Shown here: positions 49,385 to 57,619 of the stretch, piece after piece | Layout: the number at the start of each line of letters is the position of its first letter | Numbering within the stretch: the stretch's first letter is position 1 | Assembly: GCF_003584135.1 (NCBI RefSeq) | Contig: NZ_QXFI01000036.1 | Location: 186,001-250,000 of the forward strand | Reading direction: 5' to 3' | Source of the DNA: Flagellimonas pelagia | GTDB taxonomy: Bacteria > Bacteroidota > Bacteroidia > Flavobacteriales > Flavobacteriaceae | DNA: 64,000 nucleotides | Notes under the pieces: model-generated | Told to the model about the DNA's origin: nothing | Databases searched by the model: none | What the model saw: only the letters and a program-made list of their open reading frames with translations | Program-made: the position numbers and the translations under genes

Positions 49385-49906
49385 ATGCGAACCATCAAAC
49401 CGTTGATTGCCATTGCAATTTTAATCATTGGAAGTATCAGCTGCAAAAAAGATACGAAAAATGTAGAACCTGTAATCTCCACTTTCTATTTTATCCGTCA
49501 TGCGGAAAAAGACAGGACAGATCCTGACAATCCCGATCCAGAGCTCAATCAAAATGGTTTAGACCGCGCCATAAGATGGGCCGAAGTATTCGATGCCATC
49601 CCCATGGATGCCATCTATTCCACCAATTACGAACGCACCTCGATGACGGCTGCCCCAACTTCGGTAAAACAAAATGTAGATGTGCAGTACTACGACCCCA
49701 AATCCGTAGATGTGGAGGAATTCAAACTAGTGAATGAAGGAAAAAATGTACTCGTGGTCGGGCACAGCAACACCATCCCTGATTTTGTGAACAAAATGAT
49801 CGGTTTTGACAAATATGGGCAAATGGACGATGACGACAATAGCAGCCTTTTTATTGTTCGTATCATTGATGGAGTACCCACCGATTTCCGATTAAAAATG
49901 GATTGA
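49385..49906 (+). CDS. Histidine phosphatase (phosphoglycerate mutase-like) lipoprotein
   Basis: The 173-residue lipoprotein (signal MRTIKPLIAIAILIIGSISC, Cys20) has a histidine-phosphatase domain. FYFIRHAEKDRTD carries the catalytic His, STNYERTSMTA the second Arg region and VLVVGHSNTIPDF the second catalytic His. The domain is short and lies in the envelope, so it is unlikely to act on glycolytic intermediates; phosphatase activity on an extracytoplasmic phosphoester is likely. It is divergent from the PorP/SprF-SPOR gene and convergent with the DUF6503-like lipoprotein gene (3-bp gap). Confidence 0.88.
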   Translation: MRTIKPLIAIAILIIGSISCKKDTKNVEPVISTFYFIRHAEKDRTDPDNPDPELNQNGLDRAIRWAEVFDAIPMDAIYSTNYERTSMTAAPTSVKQNVDVQYYDPKSVDVEEFKLVNEGKNVLVVGHSNTIPDFVNKMIGFDKYGQMDDDDNSSLFIVRIIDGVPTDFRLKMD

Positions 49907-49908
49907 CC

Positions 49909-50646
49909 CTACTCTACCTGAATATCGATCAGTTCTATTTTGGATAACAACTCCAGTTCCCCTTTATCAAACAGTTGTCCAATTTCCAAGATATCCGAAC
50001 CTTCGGATTTGGGCTTATAATTCTCGTAATCCACAAAACGGATACCGTTCACATACCGTTCGTTATAGGCTTTTCGGAAACGCTGTCCGCCTCCATTCAC
50101 ATGAAAGTCATAGGCTAGGTAATCGACCTTAAAGCTTTCTATATCAAACCAATACAGGTAGGTGTCATCAAAATCATCACCTCCGCCCTGTTGGTCAAAA
50201 GTTACTTTGATCTTATAATATTCCTTGCCACCAATGGTTTCTTTACCCAATAATTCCTTGTTCACGGCACCGTCGTTCAAACCATAGGGCAATCGGGCAA
50301 AATAGTGCACTGAATTTACCGAGTTGGCATATCGAACAGCCATGCTATCAGGAACGGTGACCAAAGAATCGTTCACATACCTTTCAAAATCATTGCCGTT
50401 TTTTACATCGCGAATGATTACAGAATCCAAATCAGAAACACGGTCCAAAACAATTTTTCCGTTTTCATTCTTGGAGTAATACGTTTTATCCCGAAACGCA
50501 AAGCCTGTGCTATGGGTTTTGTAAAGCTGCCCTCCACTCACTTCAATGGACTTGTCCACAATCTCTTGGGCAGTTAAAGGTTTTGGTGCATTCTCTTTGC
50601 ACGAAACAAATAGGATAAGAAAAGTAGCCGTAAAAAGATATTTCAT
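49909..50646 (-). CDS. DUF6503-like lipoprotein
   Basis: About 245 residues with a lipoprotein signal (MKYLFTATFLILFVSC). The remainder is mostly beta-strand: VDKSIEVSGGQLYKTHSTGFAFRDKTYYS and YYKIKVTFDQQGGGDDFDDTYLYWFDIESFKVDYLAYDFHVNGGGQRFR, close to the LolA/RseB-like fold seen in flavobacterial outer-membrane lipoproteins. Function unknown; lipid or lipoprotein binding is inference from fold only. An ATG at 50664 would add six residues, but a TAGATTTT -7-like box sits only 6 bp before it, so 50646 is preferred. Divergent from smpB. Confidence 0.75.
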   Translation of the reverse strand: MKYLFTATFLILFVSCKENAPKPLTAQEIVDKSIEVSGGQLYKTHSTGFAFRDKTYYSKNENGKIVLDRVSDLDSVIIRDVKNGNDFERYVNDSLVTVPDSMAVRYANSVNSVHYFARLPYGLNDGAVNKELLGKETIGGKEYYKIKVTFDQQGGGDDFDDTYLYWFDIESFKVDYLAYDFHVNGGGQRFRKAYNERYVNGIRFVDYENYKPKSEGSDILEIGQLFDKGELELLSKIELIDIQVE

Positions 50647-50726
50647 GGTTTTGGTTTTGTTCATAATCGTAAAATCTAGCGTAACATTACAATTTTCTTG
50701 ACTAAGAGTTTATACTTTTGCACACG

Positions 50727-51188
50727 ATGCAGCAAAATATCAACATAAAAAACAAAAGGGCCCGGTTTGATTACGAGATCCTCGACACCTACACGGCTGG
50801 CATCGTGTTGGGTGGAACGGAAATCAAATCGATTCGTTTGGGCAAGGCCAACCTGTCCCAAAGTTTTTGCGAATTTAACGATAAGGGAGAACTTTTTGTG
50901 GTGAACATGCAGGTAGATGAATACAGCCACGGAAGTTACTACAACCACAAACCCAAAGCCGAACGCAAATTGTTGCTCAACAAAAGGGAGTTGAAAAAAC
51001 TTCGCAAAGAGGTGACCACTTCAGGACTTACCATCATTCCTTTGAACCTTTTCATCAACGATAGGGGTTTGGCAAAGGTGAACATTGGTCTGGCAAAGGG
51101 TAAAAAACTGTACGACAAAAGGGACACCATTAAAGATCGCGATACCAAACGGAATCTGGACCGCGTGAAAAAAAGTTTCAACAACTAG
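50727..51188 (+). CDS. smpB: SsrA-binding protein
   Basis: A 153-residue partner of tmRNA in ribosome rescue. [46 protein letters not shown] is diagnostic, and [29 protein letters not shown] is the tmRNA-binding part. The basic C-terminal tail ([14 protein letters not shown]) enters the empty A site. A perfect -7 element TACTTTTG at 50713-50720 ends only 6 nt before the ATG, so the mRNA may be nearly leaderless. No ssrA gene is seen in the window. Its stop overlaps the stop of the convergent pcm (51185-51188). Confidence 0.96.
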   Translation: MQQNINIKNKRARFDYEILDTYTAGIVLGGTEIKSIRLGKANLSQSFCEFNDKGELFVVNMQVDEYSHGSYYNHKPKAERKLLLNKRELKKLRKEVTTSGLTIIPLNLFINDRGLAKVNIGLAKGKKLYDKRDTIKDRDTKRNLDRVKKSFNN

Positions 51189-51826
51189 TTTTTGTCCTCC
51201 AATAACGGGACGAACCTAAAGGCACCCAATTCTCGTTTTTCAAATTCCTTTTCGGATTTACGCACGAACAAGGTCATCACCTGTTCATCTTCCCCAACGG
51301 GAATCACCAATCTACCTCCAACCTTTAGTTGGGACATCAAGGCTTTTGGGACCTCTGGGGCTCCGGCAGTGACAATGATACCATCGAACGGGGCATCTTC
51401 GGGCAATCCTTTATAGCCATCCCCAAATGTCATTTTTTTAGGTCGATAGCCCATTTTGGTGAAAAACAGCTTGGTCTTCTTGAAAAGTTCCTGTTGCCTT
51501 TCAATAGTATAGACCCTAGCCTTCAAATGAAGCAAAATAGCGGTTTGATAGCCGCTTCCCGTTCCAATTTCAAGGATTTTATCGTTGGGTTTCACCTGAA
51601 GGAGTTCGGTCTGGAAAGCGACGGTATAAGGCTGGGAAATGGTTTGATCTGCACCAATGGGGAAGGCCTTGTCCTGGTAGGCATGGTCCTCAAAACCACT
51701 GTCCAAGAACAAATGTCTTGGAATAGTCTTTATGGCCTCTAAAACTTTCTTGTCCGTTATCCCCTTGGCCTCAACAATTTCGGCCAATTTATTGCGCATT
51801 CCCCTATGCTTGAGCGTATCCTTCAT
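51185..51826 (-). CDS. pcm: Protein-L-isoaspartate O-methyltransferase
   Basis: Repairs proteins by methylating isoaspartyl residues with S-adenosylmethionine. The motifs are [28 protein letters not shown] (substrate loop), [18 protein letters not shown] (motif I), [11 protein letters not shown] (motif post I) and [12 protein letters not shown]. 213 residues, full length for the bacterial form. It is convergent with smpB and overlaps its stop by 4 nt; it is divergent from the Idh-family gene. Confidence 0.94.
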   Translation of the reverse strand: MKDTLKHRGMRNKLAEIVEAKGITDKKVLEAIKTIPRHLFLDSGFEDHAYQDKAFPIGADQTISQPYTVAFQTELLQVKPNDKILEIGTGSGYQTAILLHLKARVYTIERQQELFKKTKLFFTKMGYRPKKMTFGDGYKGLPEDAPFDGIIVTAGAPEVPKALMSQLKVGGRLVIPVGEDEQVMTLFVRKSEKEFEKRELGAFRFVPLLEDKN

Positions 51827-51940
51827 GTTCGTTGGTCTGGTCTACGAATTTAACAAGTTCTCCAAAAAATACCTTTAGTTACTTTCTAATTTTTGAGGCA
51901 AAGTGCCATCATATCCGTATTTTTGACAAAATTGGATACT

Positions 51941-52906
51941 ATGCTTAAAGTTGGTGTTCTGGGTGCAGGACATTTGGGAAAAATTCACCTTAGACTCTTA
52001 AACCAATCAGAAAAATATGAGCTTGTGGGGTTCTACGATCCCGATGAGATCAATGCAAAAAAGGTGGCGGCCGAATTCGGATATACCTATTTTGAAAACA
52101 TCAATACCTTGATCGATGCCGTAGATGTGGTCGATATTGTGACCCCTACCCTTTCCCATTACGAATGTGCCAAAAAATCCATTCTGAATGGAAAACACAT
52201 CTTTATAGAAAAACCCATCACCAATACGTTGGAAGAAGCCGAAGAGCTTTTAGATCTCTCTAAAAAACATGGGGTAAAAGGCCAAGTTGGACATGTGGAG
52301 CGCTTTAATCCGGCATTTTTGGCGGTGAAGGACAAGATTGAGAACCCCATGTTCATCGAGACCCACCGCTTGGCGGAATTCAACCCAAGGGGTACCGATG
52401 TTCCAGTGGTGCTCGACCTTATGATCCATGATATTGATGTGATCCTGAGCGTTGTTCCTTCTGAAGTAAAACAGATCAATGCCAGTGGGGTATCCGTAAT
52501 CAGTAATTCCCCGGACATTGCCAATGCTAGAATCGAGTTTGAAAACGGTTGCGTGGCCAACCTCACCTCTAGCCGTATTTCCTTGAAAAACATGCGTAAA
52601 TCGCGTTTCTTCCAGAAGGACGCCTATATTTCCGTTGATTTTTTGGAGAAAAAGGTGGAAGTAGTAAAAATGAAAGATGCACCTGAAAAACCAGGGGATT
52701 TTGATATGATCCTTCAAAATGCGGAAGGCGTGAAAAAACAGATCTATTTTGAAAATCCCGAAATTGACGTCAACAATGCCATTCTGGATGAGCTTGAAAC
52801 CTTTGCCGATGCCATCAACAACGATAGAACCCCGGTTGTCACCCTACAACAAGGCACCAATGCGTTGCGAGTGGCCCTACAGATTATCGAATCTTTTAAA
52901 AAATAA
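51941..52906 (+). CDS. Gfo/Idh/MocA-family NAD(P)-dependent oxidoreductase
   Basis: A 321-residue two-domain enzyme. The Rossmann domain begins KVGVLGAGHLGKIHLRLL; the family's EKP motif is in IFIEKPITNTLEEAEELL. VGHVERFNPAFLAVKDKIENPMF and DVPVVLDLMIHDIDVILSVVP carry the conserved His-containing sites. It acts on a sugar, cyclitol or related hydroxy compound, which sequence does not identify. The ATG at 51941 fits the domain; a perfect -7 element TATTTTTG at 51918-51925 lies just before it and excludes the longer frame. It is followed after a small hairpin by hbd. Confidence 0.88.
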   Translation: MLKVGVLGAGHLGKIHLRLLNQSEKYELVGFYDPDEINAKKVAAEFGYTYFENINTLIDAVDVVDIVTPTLSHYECAKKSILNGKHIFIEKPITNTLEEAEELLDLSKKHGVKGQVGHVERFNPAFLAVKDKIENPMFIETHRLAEFNPRGTDVPVVLDLMIHDIDVILSVVPSEVKQINASGVSVISNSPDIANARIEFENGCVANLTSSRISLKNMRKSRFFQKDAYISVDFLEKKVEVVKMKDAPEKPGDFDMILQNAEGVKKQIYFENPEIDVNNAILDELETFADAINNDRTPVVTLQQGTNALRVALQIIESFKK

Positions 52907-52915
52907 CTCTTAGTT

Positions 52916-52937
52916 CGTTCGAGCCTCGTCTCGAACG
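52916..52937. repeat. Hairpin in the Idh-hbd gap
   Basis: CGTTCGAG-CCTCGT-CTCGAACG: an 8-bp perfect stem, 6-nt loop. No T-run follows. The TTCGTTCGAG content resembles the larger repeat at 53901-53984, so it may be a remnant of the same REP-like family. Confidence 0.5.
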
Positions 52938-52959
52938 ACAAAAACATAATAGCATTTCC

Positions 52960-53847
52960 ATGAAAAAAATAGCGGTAATAGGTGCAGGGACCATGGGCAA
53001 CGGTATTGCCCACGTTTTTGCGCAAAGTGGCTTCAATGTTAACCTTATCGATATTTCGCAGGCATCCTTGGAACGTGGATTGGCAACCATTGCCAAAAAC
53101 TTGGATCGCATGGTGGCTAAGGAATCCATCAAAGAGTCTGACAAAACAGCCATATTGGCCAATATTTCAACCTTTACCCACATCATGGACGGCGTTTCGG
53201 AAGCAGACCTTGTGGTAGAGGCCGCCACCGAAAATCTGGACATCAAACTCAAGATTTTCAAGGATTTGGATGAAATGTGCCAGCCACAGACCCTATTGGC
53301 CAGCAACACTTCCTCCATTTCCATCACGCAGATTGCCTCCGTGACCCAACGTCCGGACAAGGTCATCGGTATGCACTTCATGAACCCGGTTCCCATCATG
53401 AAATTGGTGGAGATCATCCGTGGTTACAGCACTTCGGACGAAGTGACCAAAACCATCATGGAACTTTCGGAAAAATTGGGCAAAACCCCAACCGAGGTGA
53501 ACGATTACCCTGGTTTTGTGGCCAATCGCATCTTGATGCCGATGATCAACGAAGCCATTGAAACGCTATACAACAGAGTGGCCGGCGTAGCTGAAATCGA
53601 CACCGTGATGAAACTCGGCATGGCCCACCCCATGGGACCGTTACAATTGGCCGATTTTATCGGTTTAGATATTTGCCTTTCCATTTTGAATGTGATGTAC
53701 GATGGTTTCAAAAATCCTAAATATGCCCCTTGCCCCTTGCTGGTGAACATGGTAATGGCCGGTAAATTGGGTGTGAAATCAGGGGAAGGTTTTTACGATT
53801 ATTCCGAATCCAAGAAAGCGGAAAAGGTTTCGGCACAGTTTAAATAA
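52960..53847 (+). CDS. hbd: 3-hydroxybutyryl-CoA dehydrogenase
   Basis: NAD(P)H-dependent 3-hydroxyacyl-CoA dehydrogenase of 295 residues. KIAVIGAGTMGNGIAHVFAQSG is the nucleotide loop. NTSSISITQIASVTQRPDKVIGMHFMNPVPIMKLVEII contains the catalytic His and the Asn-Pro signature. PGFVANRILMPMINEAIE and the MAHPMGPLQLADFIGLD helix complete the C-terminal domain. It acts in butyrate, fatty-acid or polyhydroxyalkanoate metabolism; no thiolase or crotonase gene lies nearby. It is probably monocistronic or follows the Idh gene. Confidence 0.93.
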   Translation: MKKIAVIGAGTMGNGIAHVFAQSGFNVNLIDISQASLERGLATIAKNLDRMVAKESIKESDKTAILANISTFTHIMDGVSEADLVVEAATENLDIKLKIFKDLDEMCQPQTLLASNTSSISITQIASVTQRPDKVIGMHFMNPVPIMKLVEIIRGYSTSDEVTKTIMELSEKLGKTPTEVNDYPGFVANRILMPMINEAIETLYNRVAGVAEIDTVMKLGMAHPMGPLQLADFIGLDICLSILNVMYDGFKNPKYAPCPLLVNMVMAGKLGVKSGEGFYDYSESKKAEKVSAQFK

Positions 53848-53900
53848 ACATCTAACAATTTAAATCTCTTGCATTTAAAAACTTCCATATTGAGTTTGGC

Positions 53901-53984
53901 CGTCATTCCGACAGAGCAATGCGACGAGGAATCTCAAGCCGAATAAATTGAAATGAGATTTCTCACTTTGTTCGAAATGACATG
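53901..53984. repeat. REP-like intergenic palindromic repeat
   Basis: Outer arms GTCATT (53902-53907) and AATGAC (53976-53981), inner arms GAGGAATCTCA (53926-53936) and TGAGATTTCTC (53954-53964), with two mismatches. Extragenic elements with 'GTCATT…AATCTCA' and 'TGAGATTTCTC…AATGAC' arms are scattered in many Flavobacteriia genomes. It fills most of the 206-bp gap before the DUF1015 gene. Confidence 0.7.
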
Positions 53985-54053
53985 GGATTCTTATATGTTG
54001 AAAAATAACAGCACCAAATTGTTGGATGATTACCTAAACCAAATGAAAATTTC

Positions 54054-55289
54054 ATGGCCATCGTAAAACCTTTCAAGGCCATACGCCCTACCAAGGACAA
54101 GGCCTTCTTTGTGGCATCCCGATCATATGAGGAATACGGTCCGGAGGAGTTGCAGGCGGTGCTGCAGTTCAATCCGTTTTCGTTTCTCCATATCATCAAT
54201 CCCGGGTTTAAGTTTGAAAAGCATATCACGGGAAAAGAACGTTTTCACTTGGTCCGGAACCGTTATCTTGAATTTTTGGAGGAAAATGTCTTCCTGAAGG
54301 ATAAAGAACCGAGTTTTTACCTTTACCAGATTGAAAAAGGTGACTTTAAAAGTCTTGGTTTTTTCTGTGCCTGTAGCGTGGAGGATTATCGGAACGATGT
54401 CATCAAAAAGCATGAGGATACCCTTCATCATCGGGAAGAATTGTTTGCGGATTATCTCTATTCCGTAGGATTTAATGCCGAACCTGTCTTGATGACGTAT
54501 CCTGATAATCCCACTGTGGATGAAATCTTTCAGAAAAAAATCCAACGGGAACCCGAGTACGATTTTACCACCACGGACAAAGTCAACCACAAACTCTGGA
54601 AAATTTCTTACCCCGAAGGGATTGAAAAACTCCAAAACGCTTTTAATGGACTGGATGCCCTTTATATTGCGGACGGTCACCACCGTAGTGCCTCAAGCCA
54701 TTTGCTGGCGGAACAACTTCAAAATGAAAATCCTAAACATACCGGAACCGAGCCATATAATTATTTCATGGCATATTTGATTCCTGAATCGCAGATCAAA
54801 ATTTACGAGTTCAACCGTATGGTGAAGGATTTGAACGGGTTAAGCAAGGAAGAATTCTTAATCAGACTGGATGAGCATTTCAGGATAGAAAAACGGGAGG
54901 ATGGACTGTACAAACCTTCCAAAAAGCATGAATTTAGTATGTATTTGGAAGGCGAGTTCTATTTACTTCATCTACGGATGACCAATTACAAATTCACAGA
55001 TGCCCTGAGTCAATTGGACACACAAATCCTGTTCAAGACCATATTGGAGCCTATTTTGAATATTACGGATTTACGGAACGACAAGCGGATTGCCTATGGT
55101 TATGGAAAACACAACCTCATGCAAATGAAGGATCGTGTGGACCGTGGTGAATTTGTTGTCGGGTTCAGTTTGTCCCCCACAACGGTGGATGAAATCAAGG
55201 CGATTGCCAATGCAGGATTGACTATGCCTCCAAAAAGTACCTATATTGAGCCAAAATTGCGTAGCGGATTAACTATTTACGAATTGTAA
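54054..55289 (+). CDS. DUF1015 family protein (SerC-associated type)
   Basis: A 411-residue cytosolic protein of the DUF1015 family, whose members often sit beside serA/serC. It begins MAIVKPFKAIRPTKDKAFFVASRSYEEYGPEEL; PSFYLYQIEKGDFKSLGFFCACSVEDY and YIADGHHRSASSHLLAEQL (the most conserved block, with paired His residues that may bind metal) are visible. Function is unproven; a link to serine metabolism comes from its usual neighbours, which are absent here. Its start follows the REP-like repeat by 70 bp. The small membrane protein gene follows after 18 bp. Confidence 0.85.
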   Translation: MAIVKPFKAIRPTKDKAFFVASRSYEEYGPEELQAVLQFNPFSFLHIINPGFKFEKHITGKERFHLVRNRYLEFLEENVFLKDKEPSFYLYQIEKGDFKSLGFFCACSVEDYRNDVIKKHEDTLHHREELFADYLYSVGFNAEPVLMTYPDNPTVDEIFQKKIQREPEYDFTTTDKVNHKLWKISYPEGIEKLQNAFNGLDALYIADGHHRSASSHLLAEQLQNENPKHTGTEPYNYFMAYLIPESQIKIYEFNRMVKDLNGLSKEEFLIRLDEHFRIEKREDGLYKPSKKHEFSMYLEGEFYLLHLRMTNYKFTDALSQLDTQILFKTILEPILNITDLRNDKRIAYGYGKHNLMQMKDRVDRGEFVVGFSLSPTTVDEIKAIANAGLTMPPKSTYIEPKLRSGLTIYEL

Positions 55290-55307
55290 GTTTTCAATCT
55301 ATCTGAC

Positions 55308-55589
55308 ATGAAAAAGGAACTAATTCTTGGTATATTTTTTACAATTACCGGAGCTTTACTGTACTGGGGAACCATTGTGGATTTTAAGAAAAGAAAAGAG
55401 GAATGGCAAATTGACAATGCACCTTGGCATTTGCGACAACACGATAGTGGACAAATTTGGAAGTTGAGGATTCCTGCTATAGCATTTTTATTTGTCGGGC
55501 TTCAATTTTTGTACAATGAATTGGCCCTTATTCAAGGATGGAAAACTACCGGTGAACTCTTTAGCATGTTTGCAAATTGGGTTTATTAA
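55308..55589 (+). CDS. Small two-helix membrane protein
   Basis: 93 residues with two hydrophobic helices (~5-22, LILGIFFTITGALLYWGTIV, and ~57-74, IPAIAFLFVGLQFLYNELALI) and a charged, Trp-rich loop between them (KKRKEEWQIDNAPWHLRQHDSGQIW). No family recognised. It starts 18 bp after DUF1015 and is followed 12 bp later by the PLP-binding protein, so it lies inside an operon; that supports its being a real gene. Confidence 0.65.
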   Translation: MKKELILGIFFTITGALLYWGTIVDFKKRKEEWQIDNAPWHLRQHDSGQIWKLRIPAIAFLFVGLQFLYNELALIQGWKTTGELFSMFANWVY

Positions 55590-55601
55590 ATTTGAATTAT
55601 A

Positions 55602-56261
55602 ATGAGTATTGTCAATAATATTAAAAGTATCCTAGCCGAAATTCCAGAGGGGGTCGTTTTGGTTGCTGTTTCCAAAACCAAGCCCAAAGAAGCTCTTTTG
55701 GAAGCATACGAAGCGGGCCAACGGGTGTTCGGGGAGAACAAAGTCCAAGAAATGGTGGGGAAATGGGAACTCCTGCCCAAGGACATCGAATGGCACATGA
55801 TCGGACACTTGCAGCGTAACAAAGTGAAATACATGGCCGAATTTGTGTCGTTGATCCATGGTGTGGATAGTCTTAAGCTTTTAATCGAAATTGATAAGCA
55901 GGCGCAGAAATACGGACGCGTGATTCCCTGTCTGCTGCAAATGCATATTGCCGAGGAGGACACCAAATTTGGGTTGGATGAGCAGGAATTGAATGAACTC
56001 ATCGCCTCAGATGAATTTCAAACAATGGAAAATATAAAAGTTGTGGGGCTCATGGGCATGGCCACTTTCACTTCGGATGAGGTCCAAATTAGAAAGGAGT
56101 TTGCGCATCTCAAGTCCATTTTTGAAAATTTAAAACAAAAACTGCCCGGAATTTCCATTCTTTCCATGGGTATGAGCGGGGATTATCAACTCGCCATTGA
56201 AGAAGGCAGCACCATGGTGCGCATTGGAAGTAGTATATTTGGGTCTAGGAACTATTCGTAA
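55602..56261 (+). CDS. YggS-family pyridoxal phosphate homeostasis protein (PLPBP)
   Basis: A 219-residue PLP-binding TIM-barrel protein that buffers PLP and has no known reaction. The PLP lysine lies in VVLVAVSKTKPKEALLEAYEAGQRVFGENKVQEM. WHMIGHLQRNKVKYMAEFVSLIHGVDSLKL is the second family block, and LSMGMSGDYQLAIEEGSTMVRIGSSIFGSR binds the phosphate. Inside the 54-60 kb run of + strand genes; the DEDD/GIY-YIG nuclease gene follows after 17 bp. Confidence 0.93.
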   Translation: MSIVNNIKSILAEIPEGVVLVAVSKTKPKEALLEAYEAGQRVFGENKVQEMVGKWELLPKDIEWHMIGHLQRNKVKYMAEFVSLIHGVDSLKLLIEIDKQAQKYGRVIPCLLQMHIAEEDTKFGLDEQELNELIASDEFQTMENIKVVGLMGMATFTSDEVQIRKEFAHLKSIFENLKQKLPGISILSMGMSGDYQLAIEEGSTMVRIGSSIFGSRNYS

Positions 56262-56278
56262 AACAACCAAAGGATTTC

Positions 56279-57619
56279 ATGTACGCCATACTGGATATTG
56301 AAAGCACGGGAGGAAAATACAATGAAGAAGGCATCATGGAAATTGCCATCCACCGTTTTGATGGCCATCAGGTAGTGGATCAATTTATCTGCTTGATCAA
56401 TCCTGAGCGGGAAATCCAGCCTTTTGTGGCCAAACTAACGGGTATCAACAATAAAATGTTGCGCTCCGCCCCCAAGTTCCACGAAGTGGCCAAACGTATT
56501 GTGGAAATCACCGAAGGGACCGTTATTGTGGCGCACAACGCCCAATTTGATTACAGGATCCTAAGGACCGAATTCAGGCGATTGGGCTACGATTACCAAA
56601 GAAAAACACTTTGCACGGTCGATCTTTCCAAGCAATTGATCCCGGATGCGGAATCGCACAGTTTGGGCAAGCTGGCCCGATCTTTGGGAATTCCCATGAG
56701 CGATAGACATCGCGCCAACGGGGATGCCTTGGCTACGTTGAAATTGTTCAAATTGTTGCTGAACAAGGACACGGATAAAAAAATCATGACCGAGGTCATA
56801 CGGGAAGAAACTCATGGGGAACTTTCACCCAACCAATTGGACATGGTGTTCAAACTTCCTTCGGAAACAGGTGTCTACTACATGCACGACAAGGACGGGG
56901 ACATCATTTTCCTGGGTAAGACCAAGGACATCAAAAGTCGTGTGAACCAACATTTTACCAATATTGGCAAGTTGGCACGAAAGCTTCAAAAAGAGACCAA
57001 AAAGGTTTCTTATGAACCCACTGGAAGTGAGTTGATAGCCATTCTAAAGGCCTATTTGGAGCAAAAGAAAAATAATCCCAAGTACAACCAAGTCACCAAA
57101 AAGAAATTATTCTCGCACACTGTGGACTTTAGCCAGAACGGTACGGAGCACATCATTTTGGAGGTGGAGAGTAGCAGAATGATCAAAAATAAAGCCATTA
57201 CTTTTAATGGAATCACTGCTGCCCGGAGTTTTTTAGGCAAAATCCAGACGGAGTTTGGACTATGTCCCTGCTCCCTGGATCTGGATGCTATTTGCATGCA
57301 ACAGGACGATGCGGAAACCAATGTGGCCGATTGCAATGACAAAGTACTCACCGCTTATGAAAAGTACAGCATTCAAGGCAAAGATATTGCTCTTTTGGAT
57401 CGAGGCAGGGTCACTGGGGAACGAAGTTTTATTCTGATCAAAAACGGTAAGCTTCAAGGATTTGGATATGTAGAACTCAACCATCAAATCAATAATATTC
57501 ATATCTTGGAATCCATCATGACACCGATGCCGAGCGATGACAATACCACATTCATCATAGAATCCTATCTAAGAAAAAACAATAGATTAAAGACTATACC
57601 CCTAACCACTTCAATTTGA
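56279..57619 (+). CDS. DEDDh 3'-5' exonuclease fused to a GIY-YIG nuclease domain
   Basis: The 446-residue protein has two nuclease modules. Residues 1-165 are a DnaQ-like DEDDh exonuclease (YAILDIESTGG with Asp/Glu; VAHNAQFDYRIL; HRANGDALATLKLF with the final His and Asp). Residues ~195-270 carry a GIY-YIG-like domain (ETGVYYMHDKDGDIIFLGKTKDIKSRVNQHF). The C-terminal ~150 residues, with CPCSLDLDAICMQQDDAE, are unassigned. The combination resembles proteins akin to UvrC/Cho joined to an exonuclease, so DNA repair or processing is likely. It overlaps the channel gene by 4 nt. Confidence 0.85.
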   Translation: MYAILDIESTGGKYNEEGIMEIAIHRFDGHQVVDQFICLINPEREIQPFVAKLTGINNKMLRSAPKFHEVAKRIVEITEGTVIVAHNAQFDYRILRTEFRRLGYDYQRKTLCTVDLSKQLIPDAESHSLGKLARSLGIPMSDRHRANGDALATLKLFKLLLNKDTDKKIMTEVIREETHGELSPNQLDMVFKLPSETGVYYMHDKDGDIIFLGKTKDIKSRVNQHFTNIGKLARKLQKETKKVSYEPTGSELIAILKAYLEQKKNNPKYNQVTKKKLFSHTVDFSQNGTEHIILEVESSRMIKNKAITFNGITAARSFLGKIQTEFGLCPCSLDLDAICMQQDDAETNVADCNDKVLTAYEKYSIQGKDIALLDRGRVTGERSFILIKNGKLQGFGYVELNHQINNIHILESIMTPMPSDDNTTFIIESYLRKNNRLKTIPLTTSI

